Shown here: positions 17,525 to 25,378 of the stretch, piece by piece | How the letters are laid out: every line of letters begins with the position of its first letter | Position numbering within the stretch: position 1 is the first letter of the stretch | Source: CBDCOD01 sp965219665 | GTDB lineage: Bacteria; Pseudomonadota; Gammaproteobacteria; CAKMZV01 | Direction of reading: 5' to 3' | Length of the DNA stretch: 64,000 nt | NCBI GenBank assembly: GCA_965219665.1 | Contig: CBDCOD010000022.1 | Span: 49,327 to 113,326 of the forward strand | Translations under genes and position numbers: made by a program | The notes under the pieces: generated by a model | Database searches by the model: none | What the model was told of the DNA's origin: nothing | What the model saw: only the letters and a program-made list of their open reading frames with translations

Positions 17525-17586
17525 CGCGAGCCCTTTTAAGGTTAGCACATAAAGGGAACGTAGCAGGATTGGCAGTTGTTATTTGT

Positions 17587-17663
17587 AGGGGTGTAGCTCT
17601 AACTGGTAGAGCAGCGGATTCCAAATCCGAAGGTTGGGGGTTCGAATCCCTCTACCCCTGCCA
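17587..17663 (+). tRNA. tRNA-Trp (anticodon CCA)
   Basis: The sequence folds as a full cloverleaf. The acceptor AGGGGTG pairs with TACCCCT (one G-U), with discriminator G and an encoded CCA end. The D stem is GCTC/GAGC, the anticodon loop TTCCAAA gives CCA, and the T arm GGGGGTTCGAATCCCT is standard. The anticodon stem has a G-A mismatch at its top pair. tRNA-Trp before secE is a familiar arrangement in Proteobacteria. Confidence 0.97.
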
Positions 17664-17695
17664 TAGATGAAATATAGTTTAGTTAGTAGTTTTAG

Positions 17696-18061
17696 ATGGA
17701 AAAAACCTCAAATTCTTTGCCGGATAACATCCTATTATTAACATCTTTAGTGGTGTTAGGGGGTGGAATATTTGGCTTTTATGCGTATGAAGCACAAGTG
17801 TCCACTTTGTGGCGCGCTTTAGCGCTTGTTGGTGTAGTGATTGTTAGTTTAGTCATTGCTTACCAGAGCACTATGGGTAAGAATATTATTCACTTGATTG
17901 GACAGTCACGCACTGAGGTGCGCAAAATGGTATGGCCTAACAGGCAAGAGATTATACAATTGACTATAACGGTTGTTATCGCTGTTGTCCTAGTAAGTAT
18001 CTTTTTATGGCTATTAGACACACTCTTTTTGTGGCTTACAGAACTGATAGTAGGGCGTTAA
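17696..18061 (+). CDS. secE: preprotein translocase subunit SecE
   Basis: SecE clamps SecY in the inner membrane. The product is 121 residues with three hydrophobic segments, the long proteobacterial form. The conserved amphipathic element EVRKMVWPNRQE precedes the last membrane helix. It lies 33 bases after tRNA-Trp and five bases before nusG. Confidence 0.96.
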   Translation: MEKTSNSLPDNILLLTSLVVLGGGIFGFYAYEAQVSTLWRALALVGVVIVSLVIAYQSTMGKNIIHLIGQSRTEVRKMVWPNRQEIIQLTITVVIAVVLVSIFLWLLDTLFLWLTELIVGR

Positions 18062-18065
18062 TATT

Positions 18066-18599
18066 ATGGCAAAGCAGTGGTTTGTAGTGCACGCCTATTC
18101 TGGCTATGAGAAACAGGTGGCACAATCTATAAAAGAACACATTGAAAATAAAAGCATGCATGCAGAATTCGGTCAGGTTTTAGTGCCAACCGAAGAAGTG
18201 GTTGAAATCCGTGGGGATAAAAAGCGGACTACGGAGCGAAAATTTTTCCCCGGTTATGTATTGGTAGAAATGGATATGAATGACAATACATGGCACTTGA
18301 TTAAAAACGTTCCGCGTGTGATGGGCTTTATTGGTGGCAATAGTACGCATCCAACGCCGATAGGTCAGCACGAGGTAGACGCTATTATGGAAAAGGTACG
18401 TGCAGGTGAGGAAAATCCAAGACCTAAGGTGATGTTTGATGAAGGGGAATTGGTGCGTGTTATTGACGGTCCTTTCACTGATTTTGAAGCGGTTGTTGAA
18501 TCGACTAATTACGAGAAGAACACTATTCAAGTATCTGTCTTGATTTTTGGTCGCTCTACGACCGTAGATTTAGAATTTGGTCAAGTTCAAAAGAGCTAG
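18066..18599 (+). CDS. nusG: transcription termination/antitermination protein NusG
   Basis: The product is 177 residues. The N-terminal domain starts KQWFVVHAYSGYEKQVA and binds RNA polymerase. The C-terminal KOW domain (GELVRVIDGPFTDFEAVVE) can bind S10 or Rho. Its neighbours secE and rplK are those of E. coli. Confidence 0.98.
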   Translation: MAKQWFVVHAYSGYEKQVAQSIKEHIENKSMHAEFGQVLVPTEEVVEIRGDKKRTTERKFFPGYVLVEMDMNDNTWHLIKNVPRVMGFIGGNSTHPTPIGQHEVDAIMEKVRAGEENPRPKVMFDEGELVRVIDGPFTDFEAVVESTNYEKNTIQVSVLIFGRSTTVDLEFGQVQKS

Positions 18600-18611
18600 G
18601 CATTATTTAGA

Positions 18612-18680
18612 AGTTGTTTTTAAGATACTATCTAAGACAACTATTACGAGGAGTTTATAGTCCATGATTGCTAAGGACTA
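18612..18680 (+). promoter_or_regulatory. leader hairpins before rplK
   Basis: Two stems lie between nusG and rplK. AGTTGT (18612-18617) pairs with ACAACT (18637-18642), with an inner AGAT/ATCT. TAGTCC (18658-18663) pairs with GGACTA (18675-18680) around an 11-base loop. In E. coli L1 represses the rplKA mRNA by binding just before rplK. The second stem is in that place, but I could not verify the L1 consensus. Confidence 0.4.
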
Positions 18681-18713
18681 TCAAGCGATTGCACTCAAAG
18701 GAGTTTTAAAGTT

Positions 18714-19142
18714 ATGGCAAAAAAAGTAGTAGGCTATATTAAATTGCAAGTGCCGGCAGGCAATGCTAATCCTAGCCCACCAGTTGGTCCTGCTCTAGGT
18801 CAACATGGTGTGAACATTATGGAATTCTGTAAGGCATTCAACGCTAAGACGCAGGAAACAGAAAAGAATCTTCCCATTCCCGTTGAGATTACAGTATATG
18901 CTGATAGAAGTTTTGAATTCATTACCAAAACACCACCAGCAGCAGTATTGCTGCGTAAGCTAACCGGGATTAGTAAAGGCTCAGGTGAGCCTAACCGTAA
19001 TAAAGTAGGCACTGTGACGCGTGCACAACTAGAAGAAATTGCCCAGATGAAGATGCCTGATTTAAATGCTAACGATCTGGATGCAGCAGTGCGTATTATT
19101 GCGGGAACTGCTGTAAGTATGGGACTGATTGTTGAGGAATGA
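18714..19142 (+). CDS. rplK: 50S ribosomal protein L11
   Basis: L11 forms the stalk base and triggers RelA activity. The product is 142 residues with the Pro-rich N-terminal loop ANPSPPVGPALGQHGVNIME. Three bases separate it from rplA. Confidence 0.97.
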   Translation: MAKKVVGYIKLQVPAGNANPSPPVGPALGQHGVNIMEFCKAFNAKTQETEKNLPIPVEITVYADRSFEFITKTPPAAVLLRKLTGISKGSGEPNRNKVGTVTRAQLEEIAQMKMPDLNANDLDAAVRIIAGTAVSMGLIVEE

Positions 19143-19145
19143 GCA

Positions 19146-19841
19146 ATGAAATTGAGTAAAAAACAAAAACGTGTCCGTGAAACAATCAATTCTGATGCAA
19201 CATACTTGTTGCCAGAAGCCTTGGATATTTTGCGTACGTTTAAGAGTAGTAAATTTGATGAATCCGTTGATGTTGCCGTCAATTTGGGTGTAGATCCTCG
19301 CAAATCTGATCAAGTTGTGCGAGGTGCTGCTGTTTTACCCAACGGGTTAGGTAAAACAGTACGTGTAGCTGTTTTTGCTCAGGGAGATCAAGCGAGTGCT
19401 GCCAAAGCAGCAGGTGCAGATGTGGTTGGTGCTGACGATTTGGCTGATGAGGTTAAGCAAGGCAATATAAATTTTGATGTGGTTATTGCTTCACCAGATA
19501 TGATGGCGGTAGTTGGAAAATTAGGACAGATATTAGGACCTAAAGGCTTGATGCCGAACCCTAAGGTAGGCACAGTAACTCCAGATGTTAGCACTGCGGT
19601 AAGCAATGCTAAAGCAGGTCAAGCCCGTTATCGTGTTGACAAAGGCGGTGTAATACACACTTCCATTGGTCGCTTGTCTTTTAGTAATGAGGCATTAATA
19701 GAGAATTTGCAGGTGTTACTATCGGCCTTAGTGAAAGCCAAACCAAGTACAGCTAAAGGAATTTATCTGAAAAAAGTGGCTGTATCTTCTACGATGGGTC
19801 CAGGCATAGCAGTTGATCATAGCGCGCTATCGATTAAATAA
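19146..19841 (+). CDS. rplA: 50S ribosomal protein L1
   Basis: L1 forms the mobile E-site stalk and is the usual repressor of rplKA translation. The product is 231 residues with LGPKGLMPNPKVGTVTPDV and the C-terminal SSTMGPGIAVD. Confidence 0.97.
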   Translation: MKLSKKQKRVRETINSDATYLLPEALDILRTFKSSKFDESVDVAVNLGVDPRKSDQVVRGAAVLPNGLGKTVRVAVFAQGDQASAAKAAGADVVGADDLADEVKQGNINFDVVIASPDMMAVVGKLGQILGPKGLMPNPKVGTVTPDVSTAVSNAKAGQARYRVDKGGVIHTSIGRLSFSNEALIENLQVLLSALVKAKPSTAKGIYLKKVAVSSTMGPGIAVDHSALSIK

Positions 19842-19875
19842 TTCGGATAGTTTTTGAGTTTTTATAGAATTAACC

Positions 19876-20060
19876 GCTACGCTCGATAGAGCATAGCAAA
19901 CAGAATTGTACAGCAGTACAGTAGGCGATTTATAGTCGCTATTTGAGTGACCAACTATTGTTGTAAGTAGTCGGTCATCAAAGACCGTAGGTGTCAGGAG
20001 GGCTATATAGTTTTTCAGGCTTAATTTCCTACGCAGATGGGGCTCGTCATTTTTTGGGCG
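19876..20060 (+). ncRNA. L10 leader (rplJL autoregulatory mRNA element)
   Basis: The 264 bases between rplA and rplJ are rich in stems. GCTACGCTC pairs with GAGCATAGC (19876-19897), TGTAC with GTACA (19907-19920), and TGACC with GGTCA, continued by ACTA/TAGT (19948-19977). The typical outer pair is CGTAGG (19986-19991) with CCTACG (20028-20033). The phrase AAGACCGTAGGTG...TTCCTACGCAGATGG is the known core of the L10 leader, where the L10-L12 complex binds its own mRNA. Confidence 0.8.
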
Positions 20061-20105
20061 AGTATTAAATATCTAAGAGGGTTCAAACTCAATAAAAGGA
20101 GAACC

Positions 20106-20633
20106 ATGGCATTAGGTAAGACGCAAAAGTTGCAAATAGTAGAAGAGGTTAGTGCTCAAGCAGCACAGGCCATTTCTATGCTTGCAGCTGAGTATAGTGG
20201 TATGTCGGTGTCTCAATTGACTGAACTACGCCAATCTGCTCGCAATGAGGGAGTAGAGGTGCGTGTAGTGAAGAATACATTGGCACGTCGTGTATTAGCG
20301 GATACAACGTTTTCAAAAATAACTCCAGTATTGAAAGGGCAGGTTTTACTTGCTTTTGCAAAAGAAGGTCCTGGGGATGCAGCTAAAGTATTTAAAAAAT
20401 TTGTCGATGGGCAATATTCTATACGGGTTGTGGGGTTATCTTTGGGTGGCGATTTGTTACCAGGTGAAGCATTAGCTACTGTTGCTAAACTTCCTACTCG
20501 TGAGGAAGCATTAGCAATTCTTATGGCGACTATGCAAGCACCAGTTACCAAATTGGCACGTACACTAAACGAGGTACCCGGAAAACTGGTGCGAACTATC
20601 GCAGCAGTTCAACAGCAGAAAGAAGCTGCATAA
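20106..20633 (+). CDS. rplJ: 50S ribosomal protein L10
   Basis: L10 anchors the L7/L12 dimers. The start is ATG 20106 (MALGKTQKLQIVEEVS) behind AGGAGAAC. An in-frame extension to 20037 runs into the L10 leader and is rejected. The product is 175 residues with the C-terminal helix for L12 binding. Confidence 0.97.
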   Translation: MALGKTQKLQIVEEVSAQAAQAISMLAAEYSGMSVSQLTELRQSARNEGVEVRVVKNTLARRVLADTTFSKITPVLKGQVLLAFAKEGPGDAAKVFKKFVDGQYSIRVVGLSLGGDLLPGEALATVAKLPTREEALAILMATMQAPVTKLARTLNEVPGKLVRTIAAVQQQKEAA

Positions 20634-20652
20634 GTTTCTGGTCATTCATTGA

Positions 20653-20671
20653 TGCCTTTGTAACAAAGGCA
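20653..20671 (+). promoter_or_regulatory. hairpin between rplJ and rplL
   Basis: TGCCTTTG (20653-20660) pairs perfectly with CAAAGGCA (20664-20671) around TAA, 23 bases before the rplL start. No T run follows, so it is not a terminator. It may protect or help translate the rplL part of the message. Confidence 0.5.
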
Positions 20672-20693
20672 CATTTATAAGGAGATATACAAA

Positions 20694-21074
20694 ATGACAA
20701 TTTCTAAAGACGATATATTACAAGCCATTGCAGACATGAGTGTAATGGAAGTAGTTGAATTAGTTTCAGCTATGGAAGAAAAATTTGGTGTTAGTGCAGC
20801 GGCCGCTGTTGCTGCACCTGTTGCTGCAGCAGATGCTTCAGGTTCTGAAGCGCCTGTTGAGAAAGATGAGTTTGATGTTATACTAACTGAAGCTGGTGCA
20901 TCTAAGGTTGGCGTCATTAAAGTAGTTCGTGCTGTTACTGGTCTGGGCTTGAAAGAAGCTAAAGAGAAAGTAGATGGAGCTCCTGCTGCCATTAAAGAAG
21001 GCGTTCCAAAGGCAGAAGCAGAAGAGTTACTAAAACAACTTGAAGAAGCCGGCGCGAAAGCCGAGTTGAAATAG
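20694..21074 (+). CDS. rplL: 50S ribosomal protein L7/L12
   Basis: L7/L12 is the multicopy stalk protein that recruits translational GTPases. The product is 126 residues: N-terminal dimer domain, Ala-rich hinge (SAAAAVAAPVAAADAS), and C-terminal domain with TGLGLKEAKEKVDGAP. A strong AAGGAG precedes the start. Confidence 0.97.
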   Translation: MTISKDDILQAIADMSVMEVVELVSAMEEKFGVSAAAAVAAPVAAADASGSEAPVEKDEFDVILTEAGASKVGVIKVVRAVTGLGLKEAKEKVDGAPAAIKEGVPKAEAEELLKQLEEAGAKAELK

Positions 21075-21084
21075 TCACTGTGCG

Positions 21085-21104
21085 CAATCACGGTTTAGTG
21101 ATTG
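21085..21104 (+). promoter_or_regulatory. hairpin after rplL
   Basis: CAATCAC pairs with GTGATTG around GGTTTA. In E. coli an RNase III processing site lies in the same rplL-rpoB interval. That function here is inference. Confidence 0.4.
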
Positions 21105-21114
21105 GTGATAGTAA

Positions 21115-21146
21115 CCTCTGCCCTGTACTTTAAGGGCAGGGGTTTT
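21115..21146 (+). terminator. rplL-rpoB attenuator/terminator
   Basis: CCTCTGCCCT (21115-21124) pairs over ten bases with AGGGCAGGGG (21133-21142), with one T-G pair and an 8-base loop, followed by TTTT. The position matches the E. coli attenuator that lowers rpoBC transcription relative to rplJL. Confidence 0.8.
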
Positions 21147-21288
21147 CTGCGCATCATGCTTTTTTGTTTGATTTTAGTAAACTGATGTTAAACAAAAAAA
21201 TATACATAACCACATAAAGCTTTGAGAAGCGGGATAGTGTTGGTGCCCTGTTCACTTAAAGCTTTTAATTTCTTGAGGTAATACTGCA

Positions 21289-24200
21289 ATGGCATTTCTT
21301 TTCACCGAGAAAAAACGAATTCGTAAAACATACGGCAAATTGCCCACCAGAATGGATATTCCTTACCTGCTGCAGTTACAGCAGACTTCGTATAAGAATT
21401 TTTTACAAAAGGATGTTGATTCAGACAAGCGCAAAGCAGGCTTGCAAGCAGCATTTGAATCCATATTCCCTATTGTAGGGACAGCTGGCACGGCAGACTT
21501 GGAGTTTGATGGCTATCGCCTTGGTGAACCAGAATACAGTGAAGATGAGTGCCGCCAGCGCAGTATGACCTACTATGCGCCAATTTTCGTGCGTTTGAAA
21601 TTGGTACTATACGATAAAGAGCGCTCTACAGAAAAAAACAAAGTCACGAAAGAGATTAAAGATGGCGGTGCTGACATCTTTATGGGCGAGATGCCTTTAA
21701 TGACTCAAAATGGCACTTTTATTATCAACGGTACTGAGCGTGTAACCGTATCGCAATTGCATCGTTCACCTGGTGTTATATTTACGCATGATAAAGGGCG
21801 TAGCCATTCTTCCCAGAAAGTTTTATTTCAAACGCGCATCATCCCATATCGTGGCTCATGGTTAGATATGGAGTTTGATCACAACGATATTCTGTATGCG
21901 CGTATAGATCGTCACCGTAAATTTTTAGTGACTATTATATTGCGTGCTATGGGCATGGATGGCGAGTCCATTCTGCGCTCATTCTTTGATATAAGTACCT
22001 TGTTTTTTACTAAGCGTCATATACAAGTCAATTTTGATCCAAATTTATGGAAGGGGAAAAAACTAGATTTTGATATTACGCACGCTGGGAAAGTCATTGT
22101 AAAGGCAGAAGTACCCATCAATGCACGTCACATTAAACTGCTCAAAGAGGCCGATGTTAAACGGATTATGGTTCCTAGCTCCTATGCTGTTGGCAAAGTA
22201 GTTGCACATGATGTAGTCAGCAAAAACAGCGGGGAAGTCATACTCAAAGCAAATGACATACTTACTGAAGAGGTAGTAGATAGCCTGCAGCAAAAGGGCG
22301 GTGGTAAAATTGATATTCTGTATGTAGACGAGCTAGAGCATGGTCCTTATATCTCGGACACTATGCGTCTTGATACAACACAGTCTCAGTTAGAAGCGCG
22401 GATAGAAATTTACCGCATGATTCGTCCTGGAGAGCCGCCTACTGAAGACGCTGCCAATAAATTGTTTGATAGTTTGTTTTTTGACGAACAGCGTTATGAT
22501 TTGTCAGTTGTTGGTCGTATGAAACTGAACCGTCGCCTACAGCGTGAGAGCGATGAAGGCTCGCTTGTCTTAGAGCAAGAAGATATTCTGGATGTAATGC
22601 GAGAGTTGATTACGATTAAAAATGGTCGCAGCCAGGTAGATGACATTGATACCTTAGCAAATAGACGGATTAAAGCAGTGGGTGAGTTGGCTGAAAACGC
22701 TTGCCGCACTGGATTAGCACGTATTGAGCGTGTTGTGCGTGAGCGTCTTAGCATGGCGGAAGCAGAAAACTGGGGTCCTAAAGACTTAATCAACCCCAAA
22801 CCTATTACGGGTGCTTTACGAGAGTTCTTTGGTTCTTCTCAATTATCACAGTTTATGGATCAGGTCAATCCCCTATCAGAAGTGACACACAAGCGTCGTA
22901 TCTCAGCTTTAGGTCCAGGTGGTTTGACGCGTGATAGAGCAGGGTTTGAGGTGCGCGACGTGCATCCTACGCATTATGGGCGCATTTGTCCTATTGAAAC
23001 GCCAGAAGGTCCGAACATCGGTCTGATGAATTCGCTGGCTATTTATGCTAAAGTCAATGATTACGGTTTTTTAGAGACTCCTTTCTTTAAGGTCAAAAAT
23101 GGCAAAATAACGGATGAAGTTATTTATGTTTCTGCTATTGATGAATTACAGTACTACATAGCACAGGCGAATGTTGAAATAGATAAAAAAGGTAAACTGC
23201 AAGGAGATTTATTGCCTTGCCGTCATCAAAATGAAACCACTATTTGCCCCGTAGATAAAATTCAACTTGTAGAGGTATCACCAAAGCAGTTAGTATCCGT
23301 TGCTACTTCGTTGATTCCATTTTTAGAACATGATGATGCAAACCGTGCACTCATGGGATCCAACATGCAGCGGCAAGGTGTTCCTACTATCCGTGCTAGC
23401 AAGCCGCTTATCGGCACAGGCATGGAACGCTCAGTCGCAGTAGACTCAGGCAATGTTCTTGTAGCTAAGCGTGGTGGTTTTGTTGAAGCGGTGGATGCGG
23501 CGCAAGTTGTCATTCGTGCGAATGAAGACGAATGGTTAGGTGAAGGGGATGTTGGTGTAGATATTTATAATCTGCGCAAATATGCGCGTTCTAATCAAGA
23601 CACTTGCGTGAACCAGCGTCCGATTGTGAATGTTGGTGATCAATTGAGTAAAGGTGATGTACTTGCAGATGGATCAGCAACTGATTTAGGCGAGTTAGCA
23701 TTAGGTCAAAACATGCGTGTGGCATTCATGCCATGGAACGGCTATAACTTTGAGGACTCTATCTTAGTTTCTGAGCGTGTTGTGCGTGAGGATCGCTTTA
23801 CTTCTATTCACATCAAAGAGCTCAGCACTCAGGCACGTAGTACGAAACAAGGTGACGAAGAAATTACTGCGGATATTCCAAATGTGGGTGATACGCAATT
23901 AGCAAACTTGGATGATTCAGGTATTGTACGTATTGGAGCAGAGGTAAAATCAGGTGATATTCTGGTTGGGCGTATAACGCCTAAAGGTGAGCAGCAAACT
24001 TCACCAGAGGAGAGATTATTGCACGCCATTTTTGGTGAAAAAGCATCTGATGTTAAAGATACTTCACTGCGCGTCCCATCTGGGGTTGAAGGTGTAGTGG
24101 TAGATGTGCAAGTTTTCACACGCGATGGCATTGAGAAAGATACCCGTGCACTACAAATTGAGGGCAGTCGTTTAGATCAGGTGCGTCAAGATTTAGACGC

Positions 24201-25356
24201 GCAGTTTAATATTGTGCGACGAAATTTAATTGAACGTCTATGCGGGCAAATTCAGGGTAAAAAGACAGCAGATGGCAAGCTGCTTACACAGAATGTTTTG
24301 CAGGGCATGAGTGGTGATGAAATTTTAACTGTGCGCATGAGTAGTGATAAATTGAATGTTCAGATAGAGAAACTGCAACAGCAATTAGAAGTGCTCAAAA
24401 TTGATATCGATGAGCGCTATAAGCAACAAGAAATTAAGATACGTCGCGGTGACGAGCTCTCTCCTGGAACTTTGAAGATGGTTAAGGTATTAGTAGCGAT
24501 TAAGCGCCCTGTGCAACCTGGTGACAAAATGGCGGGTCGCCATGGTAACAAAGGGGTCATATCACGCATCTGCCCCATTGAAGACATGCCTTATGATGAA
24601 CAGGGAGAACCAGTTGATATCGTATTGAACCCATTAGGTGTTCCATCACGTATGAACGTTGGTCAAATTTTAGAAACGCATTTGGGCATGGCTGCTCGAG
24701 GTATTGGTCGTAAGATTGAAGTCATGTTGCGGGAAAAAAGAACAGCAGAAGAGGTGCGCAAATACCTGTTAAAAATTTATACTCACGAAGATGAACAGGA
24801 TTGTATTAGCAACAAAATGAATGATAGCGAGCTCATGGAAATGGCGCATAACCTTAAAGCTGGTTTGCCGATTGCTACTCCTGTTTTTGATGGCGCCAGT
24901 GAAACGGTAATAAAGGACCTTTTAGAGGAAGCAGGTTACCCACGGAGCGGACAGATTGTATTATTTGATGGGCAGACCGGTGATAAATTTGATCGTCCAG
25001 TAACCGTTGGCTACATGTACATGCTCAAACTTAATCACTTAGTAGATGAGAAGATGCATGCGCGCTCTACTGGATCCTACAGCTTAGTAACACAACAACC
25101 ATTAGGCGGTAAAGCCCAGCATGGAGGGCAGCGCTTTGGTGAAATGGAAGTATGGGCACTAGAAGCCTACGGTGCAGCACACGTCCTACAAGAAATTTTG
25201 ACTGTGAAGTCGGATGATTTACAAGGTCGTACAGCAACTTATAAAAACATTGTTGATGGTAACCATTCCATCACATCATCACAGCCTGAATCACTTGGTG
25301 TATTGCTCAAAGAGATTCGCGCGTTGGGCTTAGATATCCAAATGGTTCAAGAATAA
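21289..25356 (+). CDS. rpoB: RNA polymerase beta subunit
   Basis: The product is 1355 residues (1342 in E. coli). It starts MAFLFTEKKRIRKTYGK. The rifampicin region SSQLSQFMDQ continues VNPLSEVTHKRR, with Val where E. coli has N518. Catalytic region blocks present include VKVLVAIKRPVQPGDKMAGR and GNKGVISRICPIEDMP, and near the C terminus QQPLGGKAQHGGQRFGEME. It is followed by rpoC after 22 bases. Confidence 0.98.
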   Translation: MAFLFTEKKRIRKTYGKLPTRMDIPYLLQLQQTSYKNFLQKDVDSDKRKAGLQAAFESIFPIVGTAGTADLEFDGYRLGEPEYSEDECRQRSMTYYAPIFVRLKLVLYDKERSTEKNKVTKEIKDGGADIFMGEMPLMTQNGTFIINGTERVTVSQLHRSPGVIFTHDKGRSHSSQKVLFQTRIIPYRGSWLDMEFDHNDILYARIDRHRKFLVTIILRAMGMDGESILRSFFDISTLFFTKRHIQVNFDPNLWKGKKLDFDITHAGKVIVKAEVPINARHIKLLKEADVKRIMVPSSYAVGKVVAHDVVSKNSGEVILKANDILTEEVVDSLQQKGGGKIDILYVDELEHGPYISDTMRLDTTQSQLEARIEIYRMIRPGEPPTEDAANKLFDSLFFDEQRYDLSVVGRMKLNRRLQRESDEGSLVLEQEDILDVMRELITIKNGRSQVDDIDTLANRRIKAVGELAENACRTGLARIERVVRERLSMAEAENWGPKDLINPKPITGALREFFGSSQLSQFMDQVNPLSEVTHKRRISALGPGGLTRDRAGFEVRDVHPTHYGRICPIETPEGPNIGLMNSLAIYAKVNDYGFLETPFFKVKNGKITDEVIYVSAIDELQYYIAQANVEIDKKGKLQGDLLPCRHQNETTICPVDKIQLVEVSPKQLVSVATSLIPFLEHDDANRALMGSNMQRQGVPTIRASKPLIGTGMERSVAVDSGNVLVAKRGGFVEAVDAAQVVIRANEDEWLGEGDVGVDIYNLRKYARSNQDTCVNQRPIVNVGDQLSKGDVLADGSATDLGELALGQNMRVAFMPWNGYNFEDSILVSERVVREDRFTSIHIKELSTQARSTKQGDEEITADIPNVGDTQLANLDDSGIVRIGAEVKSGDILVGRITPKGEQQTSPEERLLHAIFGEKASDVKDTSLRVPSGVEGVVVDVQVFTRDGIEKDTRALQIEGSRLDQVRQDLDAQFNIVRRNLIERLCGQIQGKKTADGKLLTQNVLQGMSGDEILTVRMSSDKLNVQIEKLQQQLEVLKIDIDERYKQQEIKIRRGDELSPGTLKMVKVLVAIKRPVQPGDKMAGRHGNKGVISRICPIEDMPYDEQGEPVDIVLNPLGVPSRMNVGQILETHLGMAARGIGRKIEVMLREKRTAEEVRKYLLKIYTHEDEQDCISNKMNDSELMEMAHNLKAGLPIATPVFDGASETVIKDLLEEAGYPRSGQIVLFDGQTGDKFDRPVTVGYMYMLKLNHLVDEKMHARSTGSYSLVTQQPLGGKAQHGGQRFGEMEVWALEAYGAAHVLQEILTVKSDDLQGRTATYKNIVDGNHSITSSQPESLGVLLKEIRALGLDIQMVQE

Positions 25357-25378
25357 GGGAATATCAGGAGATATAGAA

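Noticed and set aside
20037..20105. Extension of L10 into its leader
   Set aside because: The region is the structured L10 leader, and ATG 20106 has its own AGGAG.
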